Part shown: positions 49,815 to 63,469 of the stretch, in pieces | How positions within the stretch are numbered: the stretch's first letter is position 1 | Layout: every line of letters begins with the position of its first letter | DNA from: Prosapia bicincta | Taxonomy: Eukaryota > Arthropoda > Insecta > Hemiptera > Cercopidae | Assembly (NCBI GenBank): GCA_036971475.1 | Contig: JBAIZL010000007.1 | Coordinates: forward strand, 32,725,002 to 32,789,001 | DNA length: 64,000 bases | Direction: 5' to 3' | Notes under the pieces: generated by a model | Seen by the model: the letters and a program-made list of their open reading frames with translations, nothing else | What the model was told of the DNA's origin: nothing | Database searches by the model: none | Made by a program: the position numbers and the translations under genes

Positions 49815-52800
49815 AAAATCCATGAACTATAATTCATGCATTTTTTTTAGAGCAAATATATGACAATTGCCATAGCTCCTATAATACTTATTATAGATCA
49901 ATTCTAAGAGCACAATGCGAATCTATGGTCGATTCTGCGTTTATTATGCCATATAAATGAGAAATCCATTTTTTGTAGAATTCGCAAAATCTATGAACTA
50001 TAATTCATGCATTTTTTTATAGAAAATATATGACAATTGCGATAGCTCCTATAATACTTATTATAGATCAATTCTAAGAGCACAATGCGAATCTATGATC
50101 GATTCTGCGATTATTATGCCTTTGAAATGAGAAATCCATTTTTTGTAGAAATCGCAAAATCCATGAAGTATAATTCAGCATTTTTTTTAGAGCAAATATA
50201 TGACAATTGCCATAGCTCCTATAATACTTACTATAGATCAATTCTAAGGGCACAATGCGAATCTATGGTCGATTCTGCGTTTATTATGCCTTTTAAATGA
50301 GAAATCCATTTTTTGTAGAAATCGCAAAATCCATGAACTATAATTCATGCATTTTTTTAGAGAAAATATATGACAATTGCCATAGCTCCTATAAAACTCA
50401 TTATAGATCAATTGTAAGAGCACAATGCGAATCTATGGTCGATTCTGCGTTTATTATGCCTTTTAAATGAGAAATCCATTTTTTGTAGAAATCGCAAAAT
50501 CCATGAACTATAATTCATGCATTTTTTTTAGAGCAAATATATGACAATTGCCATAGCTCCTATAATACTTATTATAGATCAATTCTAAGGGCACAATGCG
50601 AATCTATGGTCGATTCTGCGTTTATTATGCCTTTTAAATGAGAAATCCATTTTTTGTAGAAATCGCAAAATCCATGAACTATAATTCATGCATTTTTTTT
50701 AGAGCAAATATATGACAATTGCCATAGCTCCTATAATACTTATTATAGATCAATTCTAAGAGCACAATGCGAATCTATGGTCGATTCTGCGTTTATTATG
50801 CCTTTTAAATGAGAAATCCATTTTTTGTAGAAATCGCAAAATCCATGAAGTATAATTCAGCATTTTTTTTAGAGCAAATATATGACAATTGCCATAGCTC
50901 CTATAATACTTACTATAGATCAATTCTAAGGGCACAATGCGAATCTATGGTCGATTCTGCGTTTATTATGCCTTTTAAATGAGAAATCCATTTTTTGTAG
51001 AAATCGCAAAATCCATGAACTATAATTCATGCATTTTTTTAGAGAAAATATATGACAATTGCCATAGCTCCTATAAAACTCATTATAGATCAATTGTAAG
51101 AGCACAATGCGAATCTATGGTCGATTCTGCGTTTATTATGCCTTTTAAATGAGAAATCCATTTTTTGTAGAAATCGCAAAATCCATGAACTATAATTCAT
51201 GCATTTTTTTTAGAGCAAATATATGACAATTGCCATAGCTCCTATAATACTTATTATAGATCAATTCTAAGGGCACAATGCGAATCTATGGTCGATTATG
51301 CGTTTATTATGCCTTTTAAATGAGAAATCCTTTTTTTGTAGAAATCGCAAAATCCATGAAGTATAATTCATGCATTTCTTTTAGAGCAAATATATGACAA
51401 TTGCCATAGCTCCTATAATACTTATTATAGATCAATTCTAAGTGCACAATGCGAATCTATGGTCGATTCTGCGTTTATTATGCCTTTTAAATGAGAAATC
51501 CATATTTTGTAGAAATCGCAAAATCCATGAACTATAATTCATGCATTTTTTTTAGAGCAAATATATGACAATTGCCATAGCTCCTATAATACTTATTATA
51601 GATCAATTGTAAGTGCACAATGCGAATCTATGGTCGATTCTGCGTTTATTATGCCTTTTAAATGAGAAATCCATTTTTTGAAGAAATCGCAAAATCCATG
51701 AACTATAATTCATGCATTTTTTTTAGAGCAAATATATGACAATTGCCATAGCTCCTATAATACTTATTATAGATCAATTCTAAGGGCACAATGCGAATCT
51801 TTGGTCGATTCTGCGTTTATTATGCCATATAAATGAGAAATCCATTTTTTGTAGAAATCGCAAAATCCATGAACTATAATTCATGCATTTTTTTTAGAGC
51901 AAATATATGACAATTGCCATAGCTCCTATAAAACTTATTATAGATCAATTCTAAGAGCACAATGCGAATCTATGGTCGATTCTGCGTTTATTATGCCTTT
52001 TAAATGAGAAATCCATTTTTTGTAGAAATCGCAAAATCCATGAACTATAATTCATGCATTTTTTTTAGAGCAAGTATATGACAATTGCCATAGCTCCTAT
52101 AATACTTATTATAGATCAATTCTAAGAGCACAATGCGAATCTATGGTCGATTCTGCGTTTATTATGCCATATAAATGAGAAATCCATTTTTTGTAGAATT
52201 CGCAAAATCTATGAACTATAATTCATGCATTTTTTTATAGAAAATATATGACAATTGCGATAGCTCCTATAATACTTATTATAGATCAATTCTAAGAGCA
52301 CAATGCGAATCTATGGTCGATTCTGCGATTATTATGCCTTTTAAATGAGAAATCCATTTTTTGTAGAAATCGCAAAATCCATGAAGTATAATTCAGCATT
52401 TTTTTTAGAGCAAATATATGACAATTGCCATAGCTCCTATAATACTTACTATAGATCAATTCTAAGGGCACAATGCGAATCTATGGTCGATTCTGCGTTT
52501 ATTATGCCTTTTAAATGAGAAATCCATTTTTTGTAGAAATCGCAAAATCCATGAACTATAATTCATGCATTTTTTTAGAGAAAATATATGACAATTGCCA
52601 TAGCTCCTATAAAACTCATTATAGATCAATTGTAAGAGCACAATGCGAATCTATGGTCGATTCTGCGTTTATTATGCCTTTTAAATGAGAAATCCATTTT
52701 TTGTAGAAATCGCAAAATCCATGAACTATAATTCATGCATTTTTTTTAGAGCAAATATATGACAATTGCCATAGCTCCTATAATACTTATTATAGATCAA

Positions 52801-55800
52801 TTCTAAGGGCACAATGCGAATCTATGGTCGATTCTGCGTTTATTATGCCTTTTAAATGAGAAATCCATTTTTTGTAGAAATCGCAAAATCCATGAACTAT
52901 AATTCATGCATTTTTTTTAGAGCAAATATATGACAATTGCCATAGCTCCTATAATACTTATTATAGATCAATTCTAAGAGCACAATGCGAATCTATGGTC
53001 GATTCTGCGTTTATTATGCCTTTTAAATGAGAAATCCATATTTTGTAGAAATCGAAAAATCCATGAACTATAATTCATGCATTTTTTTTAGAGCAAATAT
53101 ATGACAATTGCCATAGCTCCTATAATACTTATTATAGATCAATTCTTAGGGCACAATGCGAATCTATTATCGATTCTGCGTTTATTATGCCTTTTAAATG
53201 AGAAATCCATTTTTTGTAGAAATCGCAAAATCCATGAACTATAATTCATGCATTTTTTTTAGAGCAAATATATGACAATTGCCATAGCTCCTATAATACT
53301 TATTATAGATCAATTCTAAGAGCACAATGCGAATCTATGGTCGATTCTGCGTTTATTATGATTTTTAAATGAGAATTCCATTTTTTGTAGAAATCGCAAA
53401 ATCCATGAACTATAATTCATGCATTTTTTTAGAGAAAATATATGACAATTGCCATAGCTCCTATAAAACTCATTATAGATCAATTGTAAGAGCACAATGC
53501 GAATCTATGGTCGATTCTGCGTTTATTATGCCTTTTAAATGAGAAATCCATTTTTTGTAGAAATCGCAAAATCCATGAACTATAATTCATGCATTTTTTT
53601 TAGAGCAAATATATGACAATTGCCATAGCTCCTATAATACTTATTATAGATCAATTCTAAGGGCACAATGCGAATCTATGGTCGATTCTGCGTTTATTAT
53701 GCCTTTTAAATGAGAAATCCATTTTTTGTAGAAATCGCAAAATCCATGAACTATAATTCATGCATTTTTTTTAGAGCAAATATATGACAATTGCCATAGC
53801 TCCTATAATACTTATTATAGATCAATTCTAAGAGCACAATGCGAATCTATGGTCGATTCTGCGTTTATTATGCCTTTTAAATGAGAAATCCATTTTTTGT
53901 AGAAATCGAAAAATCCATGAACTATAATTCATGCATTTTTTTTAGAGCAAATATATGACAATTGCCATAGCTCCTATAATACTTATTATAGATCAATTCT
54001 AAGAGCACAATGCGAATCTATGGTCGATTCTGCGTTTATTATGCCATATAAATGAGAAATCCATTTTTTGTAGAATTCGCAAAATCTATGAACTATAATT
54101 CATGCATTTTTTTATAGAAAATATATGACAATTGCGATAGCTCCTATAATACTTATTATAGATCAATTCTAAGAGCACAATGCGAATCTATGATCGATTC
54201 TGCGATTATTATGCCTTTGAAATGAGAAATCCATTTTTTGTAGAAATCGCAAAATCCATGAAGTATAATTCAGCATTTTTTTTAGAGCAAATATATGACA
54301 ATTGCCATAGCTCTTATAATACTTACTATAGATCAATTCTAAGGGCACAATGCGAATCTATGGTCGATTCTGCGTTTATTATGCCTTTTAAATGAGAAAT
54401 CCATTTTTTGTAGAAATCGCAAAATCCATGAACTATAATTCATGCATTTTTTTAGAGAAAATATATGACAATTGCCATAGCTCCTATAAAACTCATTATA
54501 GATCAATTGTAAGAGCACAATGCGAATCTATGGTCGATTCTGCGTTTATTATGCCTTTTAAATGAGAAATCCATTTTTTGTAGAAATCGCAAAATCCATG
54601 AACTATAATTCATGCATTTTTTTTAGAGCAAATATATGACAATTGCCATAGCTCCTATAATACTTATTATAGATCAATTCTAAGGGCACAATGCGAATCT
54701 ATGGTCGATTCTGCGTTTATTATGCCTTTTAAATGAGAAATCCATTTTTTGTAGAAATCGCAAAATCCATGAACTATAATTCATGCATTTTTTTTAGAGC
54801 AAATATATGACAATTGCCATAGCTCCTATAATACTTATTATAGATCAATTCTAAGAGCACAATGCGAATCTATGGTCGATTCTGCGTTTATTATGCCTTT
54901 TAAATGAGAAATCCATTTTTTGTAGATATCGCAAAATCCATGAAGTATAATTCAGCATTTTTTTTAGAGCAAATATATGACAATTGCCATAGCTCCTATA
55001 ATACTTACTATAGATCAATTCTAAGGGCACAATGCGAATCTATGGTCGATTCTGCGTTTATTATGCCTTTTAAATGAGAAATCCATTTTTTGTAGAAATC
55101 GCAAAATCCATGAACTATAATTCATGCATTTTTTTAGAGAAAATATATGACAATTGCCATAGCTCCTATAAAACTCATTATAGATCAATTGTAAGAGCAC
55201 AATGCGAATCTATGGTCGATTCTGCGTTTATTATGCCTTTTAAATGAGAAATCCATTTTTTGTAGAAATCGCAAAATCCATGAACTATAATTCATGCATT
55301 TTTTTTAGAGCAAATATATGACAATTGCCATAGCTCCTATAATACTTATTATAGATCAATTCTAAGGGCACAATGCGAATCTATGGTCGATTATGCGTTT
55401 ATTATGCCTTTTAAATGAGAAATCCTTTTTTTGTAGAAATCGCAAAATCCATGAAGTATAATTCATGCATTTCTTTTAGAGCAAATATATGACAATTGCC
55501 ATAGCTCCTATAATACTTATTATAGATCAATTCTAAGTGCACAATGCGAATCTATGGTCGATTCTGCGTTTATTATGCCTTTTAAATGAGAAATCCATTT
55601 TTTGTAGAAATCGCAAAATCCATGAACTATAATTCATGCATTTTTTTTAGAGCAAATATATGACAATTGCCATAGCTCCTATAATACTTATTATAGATCA
55701 ATTGTAAGTGCACAATGCGAATCTATGGTCGATTCTGCGTTTATTATGCCTTTTAAATGAGAAATCCATTTTTTGTAGAAATCGCAAAATCCATGAACTA

Positions 55801-58166
55801 TAATTCATGCATTTTTTTTAGAGCAAATATATGACAATTGCCATAGCTCCTATAATACTTATTATAGATCAATTCTAAGGGCACAATGCGAATCTTTGGT
55901 CGATTCTGCGTTTATTATGCCATATAAATGAGAAATCCATTTTTTGTAGAAATCGCAAAATCCATGAACTATAATTCATGCATTTTTTTTAGAGCAAATA
56001 TATGACAATTGCCATAGCTCCTATAAAACTTATTATAGATCAATTCTAAGAGCACAATGCGAATCTATGGTCGATTCTGCGTTTATTATGCCTTTTAAAT
56101 GAGAAATCCATTTTTTGTAGAAATCGCAAAATCCATGAACTATAATTCATGCATTTTTTTTAGAGCAAGTATATGACAATTGCCATAGCTCCTATAATAC
56201 TTATTATAGATCAATTCTAAGAGCACAATGCGAATCTATGGTCGATTCTGCGTTTATTATGCCATATAAATGAGAAATCCATTTTTTGTAGAATTCGCAA
56301 AATCTATGAACTATAATTCATGCATTTTTTTATAGAAAATATATGACAATTGCGATAGCTCCTATAATACTTATTATAGATAAATTCTAAGAGCACAATG
56401 CGAATCTATGGTCGATTCTGCGATTATTATGCCTTTGAAATGAGAAATCCATTTTTTGTAGAAATCGCAAAATCCATGAAGTATAATTCAGCATTTTTTT
56501 TAGAGCAAATATATGACAATTGCCATAGCTCCTATAATACTTACTATAGATCAATTCTAAGGGCACAATGCGAATCTATGGTCGATTCTGCGTTTATTAT
56601 GCCTTTTAAATGAGAAATCCATTTTTTGTAGAAATCGCAAAATCCATGAACTATAATTCATGCATTTTTTTAGAGAAAATATATGACAATTGCCATAGCT
56701 CCTATAAAACTCATTATAGATCAATTGTAAGAGCACAATGCGAATCTATGGTCGATTCTGCGTTTATTATGCCTTTTAAATGAGAAATCCATTTTTTGTA
56801 GAAATCGCAAAATCCATGAACTATAATTCATGCATTTTTTTTAGAGCAAATATATGACAATTGCCATAGCTCCTATAATACTTATTATAGATCAATTCTA
56901 AGGGCATAATGCGAATCTATGGTCGATTCTGCGTTTATTATGCCTTTTAAATGAGAAATCCATTTTTTGTAGAAATCGCAAAATCCATGAACTATAATTC
57001 ATGCATTTTTTTTAGAGCAAATATATGACAATTGCCATAGCTCCTATAATACTTATTATAGATCAATTCTAAGAGCACAATGCGAATCTATGGTCGATTC
57101 TGCGTTTATTATGCCTTTTAAATGAGAAATCCATATTTTGTAGAAATCGAAAAATCCATGAACTATAATTCATGCATTTTTTTTAGAGCAAATATATGAC
57201 AATTGCCATAGCTCCTATAATACTTATTATAGATCAATTCTTAGGGCACAATGCGAATCTATGGTCGATTCTGCGTTTATTATGCCTTTTAAATGAGAAA
57301 TCCATTTTTTGTAGAAATCGCAAAATCCATGAACTATAATTCATGCATTTTTTTTAGAGCAAATATATGACAATTGCCATAGCTCCTATAATACTTATTA
57401 TAGATCAATTCTAAGAGCACAATGCGAATCTATGGTCGATTCTGCGTTTATTATGCCTTTGAAATGAGAAATCCATTTTTTGTAGAAATCGCAAAATCCA
57501 TGAACTATAATTCATGCATTTTTTTAGAGAAAATATATGACAATTGCCATAGCTCCTATAAAACTCATTATAGATCAATTGTAAGAGCACAATGCGAATC
57601 TATGGTCGATTCTGCGTTTATTATGCCTTTTAAATGAGAAATCCATTTTTTGTAGAAATCGCAAAATCCATGAACTATAATTCATGCATTTTTTTTAGAG
57701 CAAATATATGACAATTGCCATAGCTCCTATAATACTTATTATAGATCAATTCTAAGGGCACAATGCGAATCTATGGTCGATTCTGCGTTTATTATGCCTT
57801 TTAAATGAGAAATCCATTTTTTGTAGAAATCGCAAAATCCATGAACTATAATTCATGCATTTTTTTTAGAGCAAATATATGACAATTGCCATAGCTCCTA
57901 TAATACTTATTATAGATCAATTCTAAGAGCACAATGCGAATCTATGGTCGATTCTGCGTTTATTATGCCTTTTAAATGAGAAATCCATTTTTTGTAGAAA
58001 TCGAAAAATCCATGAACTATAATTCATGCATTTTTTTTAGAGCAAATATATGACAATTGCCATAGCTCCTATAATACTTATTATAGATCAATTCTAAGAG
58101 CACAATGCGAATCTATGGTCGATTCTGCGTTTATTATGCCATATAAATGAGAAATCCATTTTTTGT
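49815..58166 (+). repeat. 24-monomer higher-order repeat, 4095 bp, two copies
   Basis: The one-base-short mark TAATTCAGC at 50171, 50853 and 52389 recurs at 54266, 54948 and 56484, each exactly 4095 bp later. CTATGAAC after GAATTCGC (49991/54086), CCATATTTTG (near 53036/57131) and AATTCTTAGG (53141/57236) agree. Differences include ATTTTTAAATGAGAATTCC near 53361 versus CTTTGAAATGAGAAATCC near 57456. Within each copy TAATTCAGC is spaced 682 bp (4 monomers) and 1536 bp (9 monomers), showing older internal duplications. Confidence 0.87.
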
Positions 58167-61100
58167 AGAAATCGCAAAATCCATGAACTATAATTCATGC
58201 CTTTTTTTTAGAGCAAATATATGACAATTGCCATAGCTCCTATATTACTTATTATAGATCAATTCTAAGGGCACAATGCGAATCTATGGTCGATTCTGCG
58301 TTTATTATGCCTTTTAAATGAGAAATCCATTTTTTGTAGAAATCGCAAAATCCATGAACTATAATTCATGCATTTTTTTTAGAGCAAATATATGACAATT
58401 GCCATAGCTCCTATAATACTTATTATAGATCAATTCTAAGGGCACAATGCGAATCTATGGTCGATTCTGCGTTTATTATGAATTTTAAATGAGAAATCCA
58501 TTTTTTGTAGAAATCGCAAAATCCATGAACTATAATTCATGCATTTTTTTTAGAGCAAATATATGACAATTGCCATAGCTCCTATAATACTTATTATAGA
58601 TCAATTCTAAGAGCACAATGCGAATCTATGGTCGATTCTGCGTTTATTATGCCTTTTAAATGAGAAATCCATTTTTTGTAGAAATCGAAAAATCCATGAA
58701 CTATAATTCATGCATTTTTTTTAGAGCAAATATATGACAATTGCCATAGCTCCTATAATACTTATTATAGATCAATTCTAAGAGCACAATGCGAATCTAT
58801 GGTCGATTCTGCGTTTATTATGCCATATAAATGAGAAATCCATTTTTTGTAGAAATCGCAAAATCCATGAACTATAATTCATGCATTTTTTTTAGAGCAA
58901 ATATATGACAATTGCCATAGCTCCTATAATACTTATTATAGATCAATTCTAAGAGCACAATGCGAATCTATGGTCGATTCTGCGTTTATTATGCCATATA
59001 AATGAGAAATCCATTTTTTGTAGAATTCGCAAAATGTATGAACTATAATTCATGCATTTTTTTATAGAAAATATATGACAATTGCGATAGCTCCTATAAT
59101 ACTTATTATAGATCAATTCTAAGAGCACAATGCGAATCTATGGTCGATTCTGCGATTATTATGCCTTTGAAATGAGAAATCCATTTTTTGTAGAAATCGC
59201 AAAATCCATGAAGTATAATTCAGCATTTTTTTTAGAGCAAATATATGACAATTGCCATAGCTCCTATAATACTTACTATAGATCAATTCTAAGGGCACAA
59301 TGCGAATCTATGGTCGATTCTGCGTTTATTATGCCTTTTAAATGAGAAATCCATTTTTTGTAGAAATCGCAAAATCCATGAACTATAATTCATGCATTTT
59401 TTTAGAGAAAATATATGACAATTGCCATAGCTCCTATAAAACTCATTATAGATCAATTGTAAGAGCACAATGCGAATCTATGGTCGATTCTGCGTTTATT
59501 ATGCCTTTTAAATGAGAAATCCATTTTTTGTAGAAATCGCAAAATCCATGAACTATAATTCATGCATTTTTTTTAGAGCAAATATATGACAATTGCCATA
59601 GCTCCTATAATACTTATTATAGATCAATTCTAAGGGCACAATGCGAATCTATGGTCGATTCTGCGTTTATTATGCCTTTTAAATGAGAAATCCATTTTTT
59701 GTAGAAATCGCAAAATCCATGAACTATAATTCATGCATTTTTTTTAGAGCAAATATATGACAATTGCCATAGCTCCTATAATACTTATTATAGATCAATT
59801 CTAAGGGCACAATGCGAATCTATGGTCGATTCTGCGTTTATTATGAATTTTAAATGAGAAATCCATTTTTTGTAGAAATCGCAAAATCCATGAACTATAA
59901 TTCATGCATTTTTTTTAGAGCAAATATATGACAATTGCCATAGCTCCTATAATACTTATTATAGATCAATTCTAAGAGCACAATGCGAATCTATGGTCGA
60001 TTCTGCGTTTATTATGCCTTTTAAATGAGAAATCCATTTTTTGTAGAAATCGAAAAATCCATGAACTATAATTCATGCATTTTTTTTAGAGCAAATATAT
60101 GACAATTGCCATAGCTCCTATAATACTTATTATAGATCAATTCTAAGAGCACAATGCGAATCTATGGTCGATTCTGCGTTTATTATGCCATATAAATGAG
60201 AAATCCATTTTTTGTAGAAATCGCAAAATCCATGAACTATAATTCATGCCATTTTTTAGAGCAAATATATGACAATTGCCATAGCTCCTATATTACTTAT
60301 TATAGATCAATTCTAAGGGCACAATGCGAATCTATGGTCGATTATGCGTTTATTATGCCTTTTAAATGAGAAATCCTTTTTTTGTAGAAATCGCAAAATC
60401 CATGAAGTATAATTCATGCATTTCTTTTAGAGCAAATATATGACAATTGCCATAGCTCCTATAATACTTATTATAGATCAATTCTAAGTGCACAATGCGA
60501 ATCTATGGTCGATTCTGCGTTTATTATGCCTTTTAAATGAGAAATCCATTTTTTGTAGAAATCGCAAAATCCATGAACTATAATTCATGCATTTTTTTTA
60601 GAGCAAATATATGACAATTGCCATAGCTCCTATAATACTTATTATAGATCTATTGTAAGTGCACAATGCGAATCTATGGTCGATTCTGCGTTTATTATGC
60701 CTTTTAAATGAGAAATCCATTTTTTGTAGAAATCGCAAAATCCATGAACTATAATTCATGCATTTTTTTTAGAGCAAATATATGACAATTGCCATAGCTC
60801 CTACAATACTTATTATACATCAATTCTAAGGGCACAATGCGAATCTATGGTCGATTCTGCGTTTATTATGCCATATAAATGAGAAATCCATTTTTTGTAG
60901 AAATCGCAAAATCCATGAACTATAATTCATGCATTTTTTTTAGAGCAAATATATGACAATTGCCATAGCTCCTATATTACTTATTATAGATCAATTCTAA
61001 GGGCACAATGCGAATCTATGGTCGATTATGCGTTTATTATGCCTTTTAAATGAGAAATCCATTTTTTGTAGAAATCGCAAAATCCATGAACTATAATTCA

Positions 61101-61200
61101 TGCATTTCTTTTAGAGCAAATATATGACAATTGCCATAGCTCCTATAATACTTATTATAGATCAATTCTAAGTGCACAATGCGAATCTATGTTCGATTCT
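58167..61200 (+). repeat. 8-monomer repeat (1365 bp) and partial return of the 24-monomer block
   Basis: TTATGAATTTTAAATG occurs at about 58476 and 59841, 1365 bp apart. The following monomers match in order (AATCGAAAAATCC, then GCCATATAAAT). In between, 58970-59800 again carries the GCCTTTGAAATG, TAATTCAGC and AAACTCATT markers, 2732 bp (16 monomers) after 56398-56710. Borders are approximate. Confidence 0.65.
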
Positions 61201-61719
61201 GCGTTTATTATGCCTTTTAAATGAGAAATCCATTTTTTGTAGAAATCGCAAAATCCATGAACTATAATTCATGCATTTTTTTTTAGAGCAAATATATGAC
61301 AATTGCCATAGCTCCTATAATACTTATTATAGATCAATTGTAAGTGCACAATGCGAATCTATGGTCGATTCTGCGTTTATTATGCCTTTTAAATGAGAAA
61401 TCCATTTTTTGTAGAAATCGCAAAATCCATGAACTATAATTCATGCATTTTCTTTAGAGCAAATATATGACAATTGCCATAGCTCCTATAATACTTATTA
61501 TAGATCAATTCTAAGGGCACAATGCGAATCTATGGTCGATTCTGCGTTTATTATGCCTTTTAAATGAGAAATCCATTTTTGTAGAAATCGCAAAATCCAT
61601 GAACTATAATTCATGCATTTTTTTAGAGCAAATATATGACAATTGCCATAGCTCCTATGATACTTATTATAGATCAATTCTAAGAGCACAATGCGAATCT
61701 ATGGTCGATTCTGCGTTTC

Positions 61720-63469
61720 TGCGTTTATTATGCCTTTTAAATGAGAAATCCATTTTTTGTAGAAATCGCAAAATCCATGAACTATAATTCATGCATTTTT
61801 TTTAGAGCAAATATATGACAATTGCCATAGCTCCTATATTACTTATTATAGATCAATTCTAGGGGCACAATGCGAATCTATGGTCTATTCTGCGTTTATT
61901 ATGCCTTTTAAATGAGAAATCCATTTTTTGTAGAAATCGCAAAATCCATAAACTATAATTCATGCATTTTTTTTAGAGCAAATATATGACAATTGCCATA
62001 GCTCCTATAATACTTATTATAGATCAATTCTAAGGGCACAATGCGAATCTATGGTCGATTGTGCGTTTATTATGCCTTTTAAATGAGAAATCCATTTTTT
62101 GTAGAAATCGCAAAATCCATGAACTATAATTCATGCATTTTTTTTAGAGCAAACATATGACAATTGCCATAGCTCCTATAATACTTATTATAGATCAATT
62201 CTAAGAGCACAATGCGAATCTATGGTCGACCTGCGTTTATTATGCCTTTTAAATGAGAAATCCATTTTTTGTAGAAATCGAAAAATCCATGAACTATAAT
62301 TCATGCATTTTTTTTAGAGCAAATATATGACAATTGCCATAGCTCCTATAATACTTATTATAGATCAATTCTAAGAGCACAATGCGAATCTATGGTCGAT
62401 TCTGCGTTTATTATGCCATATAAATGAGAAATCCATTTTTTGTAGAAATCGCAAAATCCATGAACTATAATTCATGCATTTTTTTATAGAAAATATATGA
62501 CAATTGCGATAGCTCCTATAATACTTATTATAGATCAATTCTAAGAGCACAATGCGAATCTATGGTCGATTCTGCGATTATTATGCCTTTTAAATGAGAA
62601 ATCCATTTTTTGTAGAAATCGCAAAATCCATGAACTATAATTCATGCATTTTTTTTAGAGCAAATATATGACAATTGCCATAGCTCCTATAATACTTACT
62701 ATAGATCAATTCTAAGGGCACAATGCGAATCTATGGTCGATTCTGCGTTTATTATGCCTTTTAAATGAGAAATCCATTTTTTGTAGAAATCGCAAAATCC
62801 ATGAAATATAATTCATGCATTTTTTTTAGAGCAAATATATGACAATTGCCATAGCTCCTATAATACTTATTATAGATCAATTCTAAGAGCACAATGCGAA
62901 TCTATGGTCGATTCTGCGTTTATTATGCCTTTTAAATGAGAAATCCATTTTTTGTAGAAATCGAAAAATCCATGAACTATTTTTCATGCATTTTTTTTAG
63001 AGCAAATATGTGACAATTGCCATAGCTCCTATAATACTTATTATAGATCAATTCTAAGAGCACAATGCGAATCTATGGTCGATTCTGCGTTTATTATGCC
63101 TTTTAAATGAGAAATCCATTTTTTGTAGAAATCGCAAAATCCATGAACTATAATTCATGCATTTTTTTTAGAGCAAATATATGACAATTGCCATAGCTCC
63201 TATATTACTTATTATAGATCAATTCTAGGGGCACAATGCGAATCTATGGTCTATTCTGCGTTTATTATGCCTTTTAAATGAGAAATCCATTTTTTGTAGA
63301 AATCGCAAAATCCATAAACTATAATTCATGCATTTTTTTTAGAGCAAATATATGACAATTGCCATAGCTCCTATAATACTTATTATAGATCAATTCTAAG
63401 GGCACAATGCGAATCTATGGTCGATTGTGCGTTTATTATGCCTTTTAAATGAGAAATCCATTTTTTGTA
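61720..63469 (+). repeat. Terminal satellite segment with 8-monomer duplication and array end
   Basis: AATTCTAGGGG with GGTCTATTCTG at 61855 recurs at 63221 (1366 bp), and ATTGTGCGTT near 62059 recurs near 63425. An extra 8-9 bp repeat (TTCTGCGTTTCTGCGTTT) lies near 61706-61724. The last monomer is cut after TTTTTTGTA at 63469. Confidence 0.75.

Larger units (their letters stand above)
24610..63469 (+). repeat. 171-bp AT-rich satellite, array 2 (about 228 monomers)
   Basis: This is the same monomer family and orientation as array 1, uninterrupted for 38.9 kb. Two main monomer classes are visible. One reads GCCTTTTAAAT with GTAGAAATCGC and TTTAGAGCAAAT; the other reads GCCATATAAAT with GTAGAATTCGC and TTTATAGAAAAT. 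Mosaics of the two also occur. The array holds several nested multi-monomer repeats listed separately. It ends inside a monomer at 63469, after TTTTTTGTA. No gene is seen; occasional ORFs of 60-71 codons come from one-base deletions in monomers. Confidence 0.98.

Noticed and set aside
50085..59345. Repeated 71-codon ORFs starting MRIYGRF or MRIYDRF (50085, 54180, 56398, 57422, 59130), as a possible small gene family
   Set aside because: They lie wholly inside satellite monomers, start and stop at the same monomer positions, and their conservation equals that of the surrounding non-coding repeat.
3173..63469. CRISPR array
   Set aside because: The repeated unit is contiguous at about 171 bp with no unique spacers between short repeats, and the setting is eukaryotic.
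3173..63469. CENP-B box in the satellite
   Set aside because: I looked for the NTTCGNNNNANNCGGGN core; the monomer has no CGGG, so no match is possible in the standard unit.
3173..63469. Relation to primate alpha satellite because of the 171-bp length
   Set aside because: The sequence shows no resemblance and the flanking LINE is of an arthropod-like type; the length is probably a nucleosome-size coincidence.
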